Assembly: GCA_047967505.1 (NCBI GenBank)
Contig: CM106538.1
Length of the DNA stretch: 64,000 bases
From: Dipteris shenzhenensis
Lineage: Eukaryota > Polypodiophyta > Polypodiopsida > Gleicheniales
Strand: one strand, 5' to 3'
Part shown: positions 10,581 through 23,390 of the stretch, piece after piece
Layout of the letters: every line of letters starts with the position of its first letter
How positions within the stretch are numbered: the stretch's first letter is position 1
The notes under the pieces: generated by a model
What the model was told of the DNA's origin: nothing
What the model saw: only the letters and a program-made list of their open reading frames with translations
Databases searched by the model: none
Translations under genes and position numbers: made by a program

Positions 10581-12552
10581 CAATCCCAAAGAGGATTTTA
10601 GCTATCAAGTCGACCAAGTGGAACAGGATCCTTGGTACATCGACAACGGTGCATCATCTCATATGACAAATCAGGAATGGTTCACAAAGATGAAACCATT
10701 AGAAGGATAGAAAAATGTCATCTACACAGCAGACAATACACCGAATCCAGTTCAAGGGATAGGTGTTATCCCTATGAACAATTTTACTGGTACAAAAGGA
10801 TTAGTTAAAGATGTGCTCTATGTTCTGAAGCTCAGCAAGAACCTTTTGTCAGTAGGTCAAATGACAGAACACAATTACAAAGTCATCTACGATGGTGATG
10901 AATGCACTATCAGAGACAAATCCAAAAGAGGTTAGCTAGTAGCAAAAGGTGTCAAGGAAGGACGCTTATACAGAATGCTAGCTATAGTACCAGATAAGCA
11001 TGCCATGTCAGCTCAACCGCAATAGATGCCACTATCTGCAAAATGGCACAAGAGATATGGTCATGTCAACTTCAAGTACTTGTTAGATCTCAGGAATCAG
11101 AACATGGCAATTGGGATTCCAAAGCTACAATTTCTTGGAAAAGTTTGCAAAGCATGCTGCTTCGGCAAACAAAAGCGAACCAATTTTGTCAGAAGTACCT
11201 CTCGTGCATGAGGTATTCTTGATTTGATACATACAAATGTATGGGGTTATGCCCAGACCCGCAGCATTAATGGTTCACTTTACTACTTGACCTTCATCAA
11301 CGACTACAGCAGATATTGTTGGGTCTACTTTCTAAAAGAGAAATCTGAAGTGTTTTCCAGATTTCAAGAATTCAAAGCCATGGTAGAAATCCAAATAGGC
11401 AGAAAGATTAAGGTCATGAGATCAGACAAAGGAGATGAATACATGTCTTCAGCATTCATGAACTTTTGCAAAAATCACGGCATTCGAAGACAATTCACAT
11501 GTGCAGATACTTCTTAGTAGAATGCAATAGCTGAAAGGAAGAATGGGACTTTAGCAGACAGTGCTAGAGCAATGCTTAGTGAAAAGCATCTTTCGAATCA
11601 GTATTGGGCAGAAGCAATAGCTACAGCAAACTACTTGCTTAATCGGCTTCCTACCAAACCGATACAAGGTATGACTCCTTATGAAGCATTCACTGAACAC
11701 AAGCCACGCATTGGGCATCTCTGCATATTTGGTTGCATAGCATATCCCCACATACATGATGATCATCGCAGGAAATTGGATGCGAAGTCACGCAAATGCA
11801 TCATGGTTGGCTACAGTGAAGAAAGCAAAGCATACAAATCATATGATCCCATCAACCGCAAAGTCATTATCTCTAGAGATGTAATCTTTGATGAGGAATC
11901 AGAATGAAAAACCTCACCTACACAGAAGATAGACGCGTCGACTGCACAGTCATCTATAGAATAGGTTGATGAAGAAGAGCAAGAATTGCCAGCAACACCC
12001 TAAGTAGAGCCACAGCAACTCAGACAGTCTACTAGGGAAAGCAGACCACCAGCCAAATTAACGTATGCTTAGAAAGGCAAAGCAATTCAGGTGGAAACCA
12101 CCAACTATGCTCTTATGACTACCATCATGGCTACAAAAGAGCCAGTGTACTTCGAAGACGCAGTAGACAAGCCAAAATGGCAAATTGCTATGAATGAAGA
12201 AATGGATGCTTTGTATAAGAATAATACTTGGGAATTATGCGACCTTCCACCAGGAAAGAAGGCCATAGCAAACAAATGGGTATACAAAGTGAAGTACAAT
12301 CCAAATGGCAGTATTCAGAGATACAAAGCCAGATTAGTTGCAAAAGGATTTACAATATGGTCAAGACTATGATGAGACTTATGCTCTAGTAGCAAAGATG
12401 GATTCCATATGGTTCTTGATATCACTAGCGACACTCAGCAAATGGAATGTGTATTAGCTCGATGTCAAGAATGCATTTCTCAATGGTTATCTAGATGAGG
12501 AAGTCTACATGCAACAACCAGCAGGTTATGTTGAACAAGGAAAGGAGAATAA
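10581..12552 (+). pseudogene. pol: Copia-D pol, truncated in RT
   Basis: Protease shows WYIDNGASSHM with DNG at 10642-10650 in place of the usual DSG. A GAG-pre-integrase region KWHKRYGHVN starts near 11041. Integrase has IHTNVWG, RSDKGDEY and AERKNGT (first D replaced by N), then FGCIAYPHI. RT begins EEMDALYKNNTWEL near 12195 and ends after [12 protein letters not shown], where Copia-C LTR sequence replaces it at about 12553. The YVDD motif, RNase H and 3' LTR are absent. Stops at 10708, 10936, 11515 and others kill it. Confidence 0.85.
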
Positions 12553-13055
12553 GGTTGCTCAAGAGCTGGACACAACTACTCAACAGCCACCAAAATGAGA
12601 TGGCAAATGAGGGCTGAGGGGGCCCTATAAATAGGCCCCCAGCCCCTTCCTAGTCGGGTGCAGCATGCTGGCCGACCAGCCTACACAGTGGCAGACAGCC
12701 CTATATGAGGGCACCCCTCTCTGCCTAGGGAGCCCACTATGTAGTCCTATAGGGGCCAACCAGGCTGCCTCAATGAGACCAGCCACACCCCTATATAAGG
12801 GGCTCACCTACCCCTATGTGAGGGCTGACCAAGAGCCCTGTAGGGCCGACTCCATAGGCCTAGGTGGCCAACCAGCAGGTCGGCCCACCTCAGCCCTATA
12901 GGAAGTGCAACAAGTGACCATACTGGCCCTCCCTCCTAGTCTACAAGATGCACAGCAAAGGTTTCTCTAAGGATTGCCTATGCAGCAAACAAGCAGGTTC
13001 ACCAGGCTAATCTATCCCTGGCCCTTGCCCATCACCTCATAAGTGACCCAAACAA

Positions 13056-13231
13056 GAGCTGAGAGGGGGTATTGGAGATCAACATCTCCTAATGTCACTA
13101 TAGAGAGAGAGGGCCAGTGCTTGTGGGTGTGCCCGCCTAGAGAGGGTAGGTTAGACTACAAAGAGAGGGCCTTTGCTTGTGGGTGTGCCTTCCCCCCAAT
13201 GAGGCTAGGATCTTGGGATGGCCTCTGCCAT
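13056..13231 (+). other. Inverted piece of Copia-C polypurine tract and LTR start
   Basis: Within the minus-oriented element, this segment reads in the plus direction: polypurine tract GAGAGGGGGT, the LTR start TATTGGAGATCAACATCTCC, and about 150 bp of LTR up to GCCTCTGCCAT. The uninverted arrangement is seen at 48657-48835. The same inversion sits at 47846-47992 in copy 2, where about 28 bp around the LTR start are also deleted. Confidence 0.75.
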
Positions 13232-14049
13232 AGATGGAACAAAGACGCCAAGGAGCTGGATGTGCCACTGGAACAATTGGAGGAATCCATCATGTGATAC
13301 TCCATCGCTCAAGGCCACCAAAGGGATTGTCGAAGAAGCCCCCTCTTGGCATTGACCATCTCAGCATGATCATTGGAAACGTTGTACTATTGCTCCCAGG
13401 CCAATGGTGTAAGGTCCACTCCTCTGGTTCGGTACTCGTACAATACGTCATCTGGTACAACAATCCAACTCCTGGTACTAGAACATCACTCCAACAGAAG
13501 ACACTGGAACAATAATCCAACGAATATTGCCCTCGATGCAAGGTCCCCTTCCCTGCATGGGCACTTGTATCACAGAGCTAGAAAGCCCCCTCTCAAGTCC
13601 AAACTGGTACACTGTCGCCAGATCAACGAACTTTACTACTCTAATGACAATGGGCATATAACAACTCACAAGGATCAATAAATTGTGTTTGGATTCCCAC
13701 ACTGGCAATCTGTTGACCCATCCGGATCTCCAATAGCTCACCCCCTCTGAATCTACCAGGTCATAACATCCAAACAAAATACATACTAGTAACCTACTGC
13801 CACCTAACTCAGCAGGAACAACTCCTCATGGCTCAAGCTCCTGCCTAAAAGCTTGCCTTAGTGAAAGACTCCCTTCCTACTTCACATGTCTAGTAGGCAC
13901 CGCTGCCAAAAACAAGCAAGTAATCCTCCATCTGGATCTGGAAAGTCTACTAGCAACGCATCTTGCCTCGTGCTACTAAAAGACTAGAGTAGATGTTATC
14001 GTGGCAGTAACACTGTCGAGCTAGTTACTAGTCCCCTCACCATTCCTTT

Positions 14050-14743
14050 CAAGATAATGCCACCAATAATGACCTTTCAGCCACATGTACGTGAAGCCTT
14101 GAGTGCTTCCAGTTCTTCAGTTGTCAACTGCTTCTATCCTTTCTGCTGAACTGCCAAAGCCTCAGGCTAACTCTCATAGGTACAATCTGCAAATCTCCAT
14201 ACTGAGAGGATAACTAGGACGAGATTTATGGCCACGTCCTCGAATGATATATGCTTCCCTACGTGGAGGATCTCCTACTAAAGTTCCTATAGCTTGTTGA
14301 TGTGCTCCTACATCGATGAAGACTTCTTGGGATCCAACCATCTCATCTGGACTTCCAAAGAAACCCTCTTCATGGGCGAGGTTCAATTATACAAGGACGC
14401 CAAGTGCTCCCATATACTCTTGGCCACCGTCATGTGCTTCACGTGATTAATCACCTAAGGAGAACAATTAAGGAAAATCAACGACCTTGCATTCACATGG
14501 GTCCCAGAGCTGAGACATGGACTCAGCCTCCTTTTACTCCAAGATGCCAAGATTGGACGCAAGGGGATCGGGTCTAGCAACTCCTATCAATATGAAATCT
14601 GCCAAATCATACAACTATAGCACAGACTCCAGCATCACCCACTAGACTCCGTAATTGAGCCCATCCAACTGGCAGTCAATCGAGAACATGGGCAAATCTA
14701 CGATTTTTGTCTTGTTCTCTGCCATCGTAGACAAAGTCACCAT
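14050..14743 (-). pseudogene. gag: Copia-C copy 1 gag
   Basis: Starts MVTLSTMAENKTK at 14743 and has the gag motif FSIDCQLDGLNYGV. Reading across stops and frames gives HMTVAKSIWEHLASLY and VSLEVQMRWLDPKK as in UBN2 gag proteins, and the second half of a zinc knuckle near 14060. Many stops and shifts make it a pseudogene. Related copies are at 27363 and 46334 on the plus strand. Confidence 0.75.
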
Positions 14744-15041
14744 GTTAGAGTGAAGAGAAGGTGGATGGGATAGAGGGGGACATAAGGTTGAATAAGAGGG
14801 CTGGAGAAGAGGATGAAGGGGCTGACAGGCTAATATATCTTCACTCCTAGCTATCCATCCCTCGGAACCACCTCCTCTCTGATCTGAAAACACCCTTCAA
14901 AGTCACCCCTTGTTGGTCACCCGAACAGTCCACTCCTCACACACGCTCCTTCTCAAAGACACCTCTGAACAGCTTCCTAAAACCTCCTGTCTATATGCTG
15001 GCTCAACACTCCTCCGCTCCTCGGGTCTCTAGTCAACCGTG

Positions 15042-15053
15042 GCTCTGATACCA
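15042..15053 (-). other. Primer-binding site of Copia-C copy 1
   Basis: The minus strand reads TGGTATCAGAGC directly after an LTR ending CTTCTCACA. It is an exact initiator-Met tRNA primer site and fixes the element's orientation. Confidence 0.9.
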
Positions 15054-15085
15054 TGTGAGAAGTGGAGCAGAAATGAACAGAGCCA

Positions 15086-15088
<3 letters not shown>

Positions 15089-15139
<51 letters not shown>
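15089..15139. repeat. (AG)n microsatellite in Copia-C LTR
   Basis: About 51 bp of uninterrupted AG/GA, close to the LTR end. The equivalent (CT)n tract is shorter in the other Copia-C LTRs at 26991-27022 and 45969-45991, so it changes in length between copies. Confidence 0.97.
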
Positions 15140-15141
<2 letters not shown>

Positions 15142-15862
15142 CTCACGCTCACCACACTGAGAGGGAGAGAAAGAAACAAGAGAGAACTGCAAGTGATCTC
15201 TGGCAAAAGCCCCTCTACAGCTATTAAAAACCTCTGCACAAGAGGCTGGTCAAGAGCTGGACACAACCGCTCAACAGCCACCAAGATGAGATGACACATG
15301 AGGGCTGAGGGGGGGCCTATAAATAGCCCCCAAGCCCCTCCCTTGTCAGATGCAGCATGCTGGCCGACCAGCCTACGCAGTGGGCAGCCCACCCTCCAGC
15401 CCAATATTAGGGCACCCCTCTTTGCCTATGGAGCCCACTCAGCAGCCCTATAGGGGCCAACCAGGCTGCCTCAATGAGGCTAGCTACACCCCTATATAAG
15501 GGGCTCACCCCCCCTATGTGAGGGCTGACCAAGAGCCCTATAGGGCCCACTCCACAGGCCTACGTGGCCAACCAGTAGGTCGGCCCACCTCAGCCCTACA
15601 GGAAGCCCAACAAGCTGCAATATTGGCCCTCCCTCTTAGTCTACAAGGTGCACATCAAGGGCTGCTCTAGGAACTACCTATGCAGCACCACCATGTTGAT
15701 CTATCCTTGGCCCTTGCACAGCACCTCATAAGTGACCTAAACATGGCAGAGGCCATTACAAGATCTTAGCCTCACAGGGGGGCAGTCACACCCACAAGCA
15801 AAGGCCCTCTCTCTGCAATCTAACCTACCATGTCTCTAGGCAGGTATGCCCACAAGCACTGA

Positions 15863-16478
15863 CAGATTAAAGAGCAGTAGGAGGTGACAAGACCACAGGA
15901 TACGGAGGATGATAAAGCACAACAACACGTCACAGACTTCTATGCATTTGAGTCAGCTCCAAGACATAGCAGGGTAGAGGAGGAGGAGATAGCTAACATG
16001 TGGGTAGCCTAGATCACTGAGAGAGGGACGCAGAGACCACCTACAGCATGGAGAGCAACTAGAGTTCACTCTATTAAGGTTGGGCCTATCACAACTTTCC
16101 TCAGAGAAGACCTCCCGAGACGGGGGGGATCACTCTGAACATAGCCCAACAGGTTCAGAGATCGAGGAGACCACGCCCTTCCCGTGAGACAACACGAGAG
16201 AGGCGCCCACAGTCGAGTCACCACGATGCCGGGCTTCGGCTTCTGAGTCCAGCTCTCAACCTACTTCAACTAGTCTCTAACTCTGATTCATATATTTGTA
16301 TCTGATCTGTTCGAGCTATTGAGCTCCGTAGCCCTAGCATGCCCTTCGCTCTAGCCCCTTGAGGCTTGTACGAGATTCTCCTTTTGGATGTATTGTGTAC
16401 CTTGTCCCATAGGCTCATGAGGCCTCTTGAGGACGTTAATACATCTTCCTTTCTTTCTTTCTTTCTTTCTTTCTATAG
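15863..16478 (+). mobile_element. 5'-truncated LINE fragment with (TTTC)n tail
   Basis: This segment matches the 3' part of the LINE at 24527-26965: DFYAFES, the acidic EEEEIANMW region, VHSIKVGPI and PGFGF are recognisable. It ends GGACGTTAATACATC and a (TTTC)n tract. Copia-C LTR sequence flanks both sides, so it inserted into that LTR. Confidence 0.8.
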
Positions 16479-16544
16479 TGACATCAGCACTATCCAAAAG
16501 TGCAGCAAACAACAACTACTAATCAATCCGGTAGGAGATAGGGG

Positions 16545-16870
16545 TGGTCCTGGATAATGGTTTCTGACTGCCATGAATTTTCATCCTCAGGCAGTCCCCG
16601 TCGCTTGATAAGATACTCTACGTAGGCCTTGTTTTAGAGTACATGGTCTCTGAAACCCACGATGCGCTCCGAAACATAGAGGATGTGGCCATGTTCATCC
16701 ATAGGTGGTAACTCCGAAAGAACATGGACATGCTGTCCAACATGTGGTTTCAACAAGGACACATGGAAATCATCATGGATCTTGGAGGTACTGGATAGCT
16801 CCAACTGATATGCTACCTCTCCAACCTTGCGGATGATCTTTCAATGACCGTAATACCTATGAGCAAGCTT
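16545..16870 (-). pseudogene. Gypsy pol C-terminus with chromodomain
   Basis: The minus strand reads LELSSTSKIHDDFHVS, LLKPHVG, then a chromodomain-like segment with ERIVGFRDHVL, a stop, and KAYVEYLIKRRGLPEDENSWQ. This is the C-terminal end of chromovirus integrases, thought to direct insertion to chromatin. A duplicate lies at 44290-44583 on the plus strand. Confidence 0.85.
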
Positions 16871-16887
16871 TGTGTTGGCATTACCTT

Positions 16888-17660
16888 TCAGCGAGGCATA
16901 ATGGTTGTTATGGAGACGTGGCTTGTTGCCAACTGCAAAAGGGCATTCATCCCATCCAAGTCATTCCGTGCTTGCTGATTTTTCACAGCCATGTCAACAA
17001 TTGAAGAAGGCATCCCAACCTTGCATCCGTACATTGCCTCAAACGGGCTCATGCCAATGGAGAGATGCTTGGTACTCTTGTAGCAAAATTTAGCACGTGA
17101 CAACCATTTATCCCAAGACTTCTGAGTATCATGACAAAAATGCCTCAAATATTCCTCCACCCATTTGCTCACCCTTTCTTATTGTCCTTCACTCTTAGGA
17201 TGGTAAGCAGTGCTAGGTGTGAGAAACCATGATGCTTAAAGACATGCTCAACGAATTGCCAAGCAACCTATGATGCTGAGTACTGGGTCTTAGTGGGTAT
17301 GAAATGGGCATCTTTTGTCATTCTATCCACCACAACAAAGATGTCCCATCTCCTCTCTATAGAAGGCAATCGTGTGATGAAATCCATTGCTATGTGTGTC
17401 CATTTGCCCTCTGGAATAGGTAATGGCTGCAAGAGACCTGCAGGTAATTTGTTGTCCACTTTATTATGTTGGCAACGCAAGCATTCAGCCACATATTTAA
17501 CCACATCTTTCCACATGCCTTCCCAGGTAAAGCTCTGCTTGATTCTTTCATATGTTTTAGTGATACCTGCATGTCCAGCCATGGGAGAGGAGTGCATTAT
17601 TGCAAAACCAACATGCGATATTTTGAGTCTGGCACTAAATAAATACTGTCTTGGCACCAC
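16888..17660 (-). pseudogene. Gypsy integrase
   Basis: Minus-strand order: zinc-binding region with GHAGITKTYERI and ECLRCQHNK (H2C2 type), then the core start WTHIAMDFITRLP near 17405, a broken middle, and KFCYKSTKHLSIG with SPFEAMYG near 17060. The central D-containing part is frameshifted and has stops near 17270 and 17170. Confidence 0.88.
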
Positions 17661-18200
17661 AACAGCCCATTATGCAATTTGAAATCTGGATGACCCTAAC
17701 TAGAATGCTTCTGTAAATCTGAAAATATGGGAGTTGCCTTAGAATTCTGCATATACTCTTCTTGAATGCCATGAATCCACTCCAGATATATGGTAGAGAT
17801 AGCAAACAACTTGCAAGCCCACATCCTGGACAAGGCATTGACAACCACATTTTCCTTCCCTTTTATGTACTCAATGTCAAAATCATAGGATTGAATGGCA
17901 CTCAACTACCTCTTCTGCTTATATGATAAATTTAGCTGGGTGAGGAAGAATCTGAGTGTCCTATGATCTGTTTTCACCATAAATTTACTTCTGTACATAT
18001 AGTGGTGTTAATTTCTTGAAAGCATGCAAGATAGCCAGCATCTCCTGATCATAAACATGGTAATTGAGTTCTTTGGCATCAAACTTCCTGCATCCAAAGG
18101 CTATTACCCCGTGTTCATGCCTCAGAACAGTCCCCAATCCTTTGCCACTGGTATCTGCCTCCACAATGAAAGAATGCAAAAAATCAGGGCATACCAAGAC
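17661..18200 (-). pseudogene. Gypsy RNase H
   Basis: The minus strand gives CPDFLHSFIVEADTSGKGLG, then FGCRKFDAKELNYHVYDQEM and FDIEYIKGKENVVVNALSRM. This is the RT-linked RNase H of Ty3/Gypsy. It joins in frame to the RT part at 23727-24520 once the Copia-A copy is removed. Stops near 17985 and 17905 break it. Confidence 0.88.
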
Positions 18201-18531
18201 TGTTGAGATATCGAGCTCCACTCGCGATATGCCAGGGTGACTGTTGTGCATTTATGTCACCGACTTGTTAGCTGGAGATGCGGTTGGTACACCGCCCACG
18301 AATAATAGCTACACTAGTTCGTAGCTCAGTTAGTATGCCACCTTAGTTAGTTGAGTTTGGTTTGAGACCCACATATAGGGTTCTTCTATTTCTTTGTACT
18401 AGAGTTCTTTTGGCTTTCACAACTAAGAAGAGGAAAACTATTTTCAGCCTCCACCTTTGTGTGTATTCCCCCATTGTGCATGTGAGAAAGCCGCAAGTGA
18501 GACTCCTTCCCTCTCTCCCACTATCTTCACA
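18201..18531 (+). repeat. Copia-A copy 2, 5' LTR
   Basis: 331-bp LTR, TGTTGAGATATC to TCTTCACA, followed by TGGTATCAGAGC. Compared with copy 1 it lacks about 20 bp after AATAGCT. Confidence 0.94.
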
Positions 18532-19076
18532 TGGTATCAGAGCCTTGTTCGTGGTAAGGAGCTCAAGAAAGCAAGCCAAGTTCGTGGTGTCCTGGTAAGA
18601 GGACCAGTGTTGCTTTCCTATTTCGAGTTTGGGAGCAAATCTCTGCAGGTAGCACAGCTAGAAGTGCAGGAGTGCACTGTTTCAGATTGAGACACCCTTC
18701 GTGGTGTGGCGAGAGCGCAGTATATGCTGCGGGTAAGGGCAAAGCCCAGAGTGACTTTATTTTTCTGATTTGAGGCCATTTCGGGGCCCGTTTTGAAGGC
18801 GGAAGTTCTTCGCAGGCACTCAGAAAAAGGCCCTGTTTTTTGCTGTGCGACCACTGCGCGGCTAGTCAGTGGAAAGGTGCCGCAGAAATTGCATCGTATG
18901 CCTGTGTGCAGAGATATTGGGAGTTGCAGATTCGTGCCTGTTGCCTGTTGATGCAAAATCGTCACTAGGAAGTGACTGTGTGGTGAAATACCACTTTTGT
19001 CAGTTTTGTAGATCTGCCCATGTGAGGCAAAAGCTGTGTTTTTTTGCAGTGACAGAATATTTTGCAGTGTTCTGTA

Positions 19077-20090
19077 ATGGCATCTGATTCTCTTTCACAG
19101 ATTGTCACTAAAAAGCTTGACAAGAACAACTTCCAGGCATGGAAGTTTAGAATGACGAATTTCTTGATGGGAAAAGGCTATTGGGAATTCAATACAGGAA
19201 ATGAAGAAGAACCTGTTCTTCCTAATGTTCCCAGTCAACAGGAAATGCAAGCATTCAAAGGATGGCATGAGAGAGCCAGGAAAGTTATGTACTGGCTATC
19301 TATCAGTATTTCGGACTCCATGATTGTGCATATTCAGGATGCAAGTACGCCAAAGGAGGCATGGGATACTTTGGCAAAAATGTACAGCACAAATACGCAA
19401 GCCAGGAAAATGCAACTCAAACAGGAGTTGCACAATGTGCAGAGAGAAAATTTGAGCATAAATGACTACCACATGAAAGTGAAGAAAATTGCAGATGCAC
19501 TTGCTTCCATTGGGTCGCCAGTGGATGATGATGATTTGGTTTCTGTGACCTTGAATGGTCTAGGAAAGGATTATGCATAGTTCTGGACATCCATTGCCAT
19601 CCGTGAAAAATTTCCTGATTTTGAGGAGCTGATTGCTCTTCTAATTTCTGAAGAGCAGAGAAATGGTGGTGCATCTTCTTCAGCAGGAACTTCAAGAGAA
19701 ACTGTCTTCTACTCAAATGCTGGCAGAGGTAGAGGCAGAGGTAGAGGAGGCCGATCTGCAGGCCATGGTAGAAATCAAAATATGCAGCAAACGTAAGAAA
19801 ACCAGTCCTATGCAGGAGGACGTGGTAACTCTAGAGGCAGGGGGAGCCAAAGAGGCCGTGGTGGATGGCAGAGAAGCCAAAATGCAAACAACAATGTTGA
19901 ATGCTACTATTGTGGCAAAATGGGTCATATGGCTAAGGACTGCTACAAAAAGCAGAATGACATTATGAATGGAAAATTGCAGCAAGGCAATTATGCATCT
20001 TCTAGCAGGCAGGGTGATGACAGAAATGAGCATCTATTTATGGTGCAGCATATGACCAATTCTGTGACAAGTGCAGAAGAACAAAATGAT
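19077..20090 (+). pseudogene. gag: Copia-A copy 2 gag
   Basis: Starts ATG 19077 (MASDSLSQIV). The N-terminal 165 codons are open, with NNFQAWKFRM and the UBN2 region. A TAG near 19579 and TAA at 19794-19796 interrupt it; copy 1 has sense codons there. The zinc knuckle CYYCGKMGHMAKDC is intact near 19901-19942. Here gag stays in frame with the protease, unlike copy 1. Confidence 0.9.
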
Positions 20091-23000
20091 GTGTGGTATG
20101 TTGACTCAGGTGCGTCAAACCACATGACAGGTCATGCAGAATGGATGTAAGATGCAAGGAAGATCGAAAAGCCAGGATTTGTGGAGACTGGTGATGATAC
20201 TGCACATCCTATTGTGCAGATTGGCAAAATTCCTTTGTCTATGCAGGATGGGAAAAAGAAATACTTGTTTGATGTATTTCATGTCCCGAACCTCACCAAG
20301 AACCTAGTTTCTGTTGGTCAGATGGTTGAGCAGGGCTTGTAGGTCAGATTTAATCCTGATGGATGCTTTGTTGAGGATATGAAAAATAATGGTCGCTTGA
20401 TAGCAAAAGGAAAGAAGAAGGGCAGGATGTTTACGTTGGATGCAGACATGCCTGAATTGAGTGCAGCAATGTTTGCACATGGGACCGGTGTAGTTGCAGA
20501 TATTGATATCTGGCACAAACGCATTGGTCATGTTAATATACAACGACTTAAATCAATGCAAGTCCAAAATATTATTGCAGGATTGCCTAAATTCAAGGTT
20601 GCAGAAATGCACAAGGTTTGTGAAGCCTGTCAATTTGGGAAACAGGCAAGGAAACCTTTTCCTAGGCATGTTCAAGAGAGTAAAAAGCCATTGGAATTAA
20701 TCCACTCTGATGTGTGGACTACAAAAGCTGCATCTATTGGAGGCTGTCACTATTTTGTCACATTTATTGATGACTTCAGCAGAAAACTGTGGGTGTATTT
20801 TATGAAAAAGAAAAGTGAAGTGTTTGGGCACTTCAAAGCTTTCAAAGCTATGGTTGAAAAAGAAACAGGCCTGCAAATAAAATGCCTAAGGTCAGATGGA
20901 GGGGGAGAGTAGCTCTCAAATGAGTTTGCAAGGTTCTTGCAGGAGCATGGTATAAAGCAGCAATATTCATGCAGTCATTACCCACAGCAAAATGGAATTG
21001 CAGAAAGGAAAAATAGGCATATTGGAGAGGTATCTCGGGCTATGCTAAATGAAAAAGATCTACCAGATTATTATTGGGCCGAAGCAGTTGCTACAGCAGT
21101 CTATATAATGAACAGGACTCCCACTGCAGCAATACATGGCATGACGCCAGAGGAGATGTATACTGGTAGGAAACCAGATATTTCTCATTTGAAGATTTTT
21201 GGTTGCATTGCCTATGTCCATGTGCCAGATGAGTTGAGGTCCAAGTTGGATCCAAAAGCGGAGAAGTGCATCTTTATTGGTTATTCTCTGCAGCAGAAAG
21301 GGTATAGATGCTATAACCCTTCTACACGTAAGTTCACAGTGAGTAGAGATGTTGTTTTTGATGAGATGAGCAGCTGGTATAAACCAGTAAATGTGATGAT
21401 TGATGTAGATGCACAAAATGGTAATGCTGCACAGAATGCACAACAGCAATCACAAAATATCAGTGGACCTGGAGTGTCCTCTACCAGTGGTTCACATACT
21501 TCGCCATGGACAGGCAGATTGAGATCAGGAGAATCTCCTCAAAGCAATGCAGAAGTGGTACGCAGGTATCACGAAAAGGAAAACAGAAGGTAGATCAGCC
21601 CATGTTTGATGTGAATGCAGGTCACTCTTATGTGGATGGTGAATCCAGTGGCTCAGAACAGAGCATTGATGATGAGTTGGGTATTCCTTCTATCGTTACA
21701 CCTGGAGTAAGGAAGACCAGGGATGTTTTGAGAGCACCTGGAAGTGAGCCTATATTGCGCAGGTCTACCAGGGTTAGGTATCCTGTGGATAGGCTGAAAT
21801 ATGATGGATTTACAGCCATTCACTATGCTTGTATGGTCAAAGTGATACAGGAACCAGAACCCACTTCTTTTGAGCAAGCCATGGGAAATGAAAAATGGGA
21901 GAAAGCCATGGATGAAGAAATGGATGCCTTGGATGCTAATGCTACATGGGAATTGGTGCCTTTGCCTAAAGGCAAGAATGCAATTGGTTGTAAGTGGGTT
22001 TAAGATCAAGCACAATGCAGATGGTTCTGTGAATAGATACAAGGCAAGATTAGTTGTCAAGGGGTATGCACAGACATATGGCATTGATTATGAAGAAACT
22101 TTCAGCTCGATTGTAAGGATGGCAACCGTAAGAGCAGCCATTGCTATGGCTGCATCAAAGGGATGGTCTTTACATCAGATGGATGTAAAGAATGCCTTCT
22201 TGCATGGTGATTTGCAAGAAGAGGTCTTTATGGAGCAGCCAGTAGGTTATGTTCATGCTATTCATCTCGAGTTTGTTTGCAGGTTGAAGAAAGCCTTGTA
22301 TGGCTTGAAGCAAGCACCTAGAGCGTGGTCTGACAAGATAGGACAGTATCTTGTCACTATTGGCTTTCAGATTTCCAAGGCAGATTTCTCACTCTATGTG
22401 AGAAAAACAGAGAAAGGGATTATGCTGCTGGTCATTTATGTTGATGATTTGATCATCACAGGTGATAGTGATGAAGATATCCTTCATGTGAAAATGCTAT
22501 TGAGGCAGAAGTTTGAGATGAAGGATTTGGGAGAGCTGCGTTATTTCTTGGGCATTGAGGTGATTAGATCACCAAGTGGGATACAGCTCTTGCAGAGGCA
22601 GTATGGATTGGACATGCTGTCCAAATATGTGATGACAGGCTTTCAGTTCATTTGGAGCAGAATGTGAAGCTGAGTGCAGATGCAGGTGAGCTTCTGGAGG
22701 ATCCTACTATGTACAGACGCATAGTAGGAAGTTTGATTTACATGACTATTACCAGGCCAGATTTGAGCTATGCTGTTGGGTTGGTAAGTCAGTTTATGCA
22801 AGCTCCAAGGAAACCGCATTTGGATGCGGCTAGACGCATACTCAGGTATGTGAAGTCCACATTGCAGTATGGACTATTTTATGAGGCTGGGGTTCAGATA
22901 CAGTTGCATGGATACACTGATGCTGATTGGGCTGGTAGCATTTCAGATAGACGATCTACCAGTGGATATGTGTTCTCTTTTGGGAGTGCTGCAGTCACTT

Positions 23001-23377
23001 GGAGCAGCAAGAAACAGCCTACAGTTGCCTTGTCGAGCACAAAGGCTGAGTACAGGGGTGCAGCAATGGCTGCATGTGAGGTAGCTTGGTTGCATAAGCT
23101 ACTTTATGATATGCATCAGTCTACAGATGGGCCGGTTGTCATTTATTGTGACAACATGAGCAGTATATATTTGGCAAAGAACCCAGTCTTTCATGCTAGA
23201 ACAAAGCACATTGAGGTGCATCATCACTATGTGCAGGAGAAGGTTTTACTAGGTCTTATTGATCTAGTTTATGTCAGCACAGAGGATCAGGTAGTTGACA
23301 TATTCACGAAAGCATTGAACATAAAGAACCTCTGCGCAAGTTCAGAGACCTGCTTGGTGTGCAGGATTTGGGATTGA
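20091..23377 (+). pseudogene. pol: Copia-A copy 2 pol
   Basis: Protease VWYVDSGASNHM near 20092, GAG-pre-integrase region near 20500-20650, integrase from HSDVW near 20705 to FGCIAYVHV, RT with NAFLHGDL and IYVDDLI near 22440, RNase H from YTDADWAG near 22915. Stops at 20148-20150, 20340-20342 and near 20911, a shift near 22000 (lost bases in KWVYKIK), one near 22635 and one near 23320 inactivate it. The last shift changes the C-terminus after FTKAL. Confidence 0.92.
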
Positions 23378-23390
23378 GCTCGAGGGGGAG

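Larger units (their letters stand above)
12553..16509 (-). mobile_element. Copia-C copy 1, degenerate
   Basis: In minus orientation the order is 5' LTR (16509 down to 15054, with a LINE fragment inside), primer-binding site 15053-15042, gag 14743-14050, a stretch with no recognised pol domain (about 14040-13240), then 3' LTR sequence down to 12553 that contains an inverted segment. No RT or integrase is recognisable. It entered the Gypsy element just after the chromodomain; its other end is cut against Copia-D, so no target duplication can be seen. Confidence 0.8.
12553..16797 (-). repeat. Large inverted duplication, arm 1
   Basis: This block matches 44305-48494 in reverse orientation. The match starts at GCTCAAGAGCTGGACAC at the left and runs through Copia-C LTR, internal region, gag, primer site and the second LTR with its LINE fragment, then into the Gypsy chromodomain tail near CTATCCAGTACC. 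The same three nested layers with the same junctions on both arms show one duplicated segment rather than independent insertions. Confidence 0.88.

Noticed and set aside
15033-15404. Ser/Leu repeat proteins over the AG/CT tracts
   Set aside because: They arise from translating a dinucleotide microsatellite and LTR sequence.
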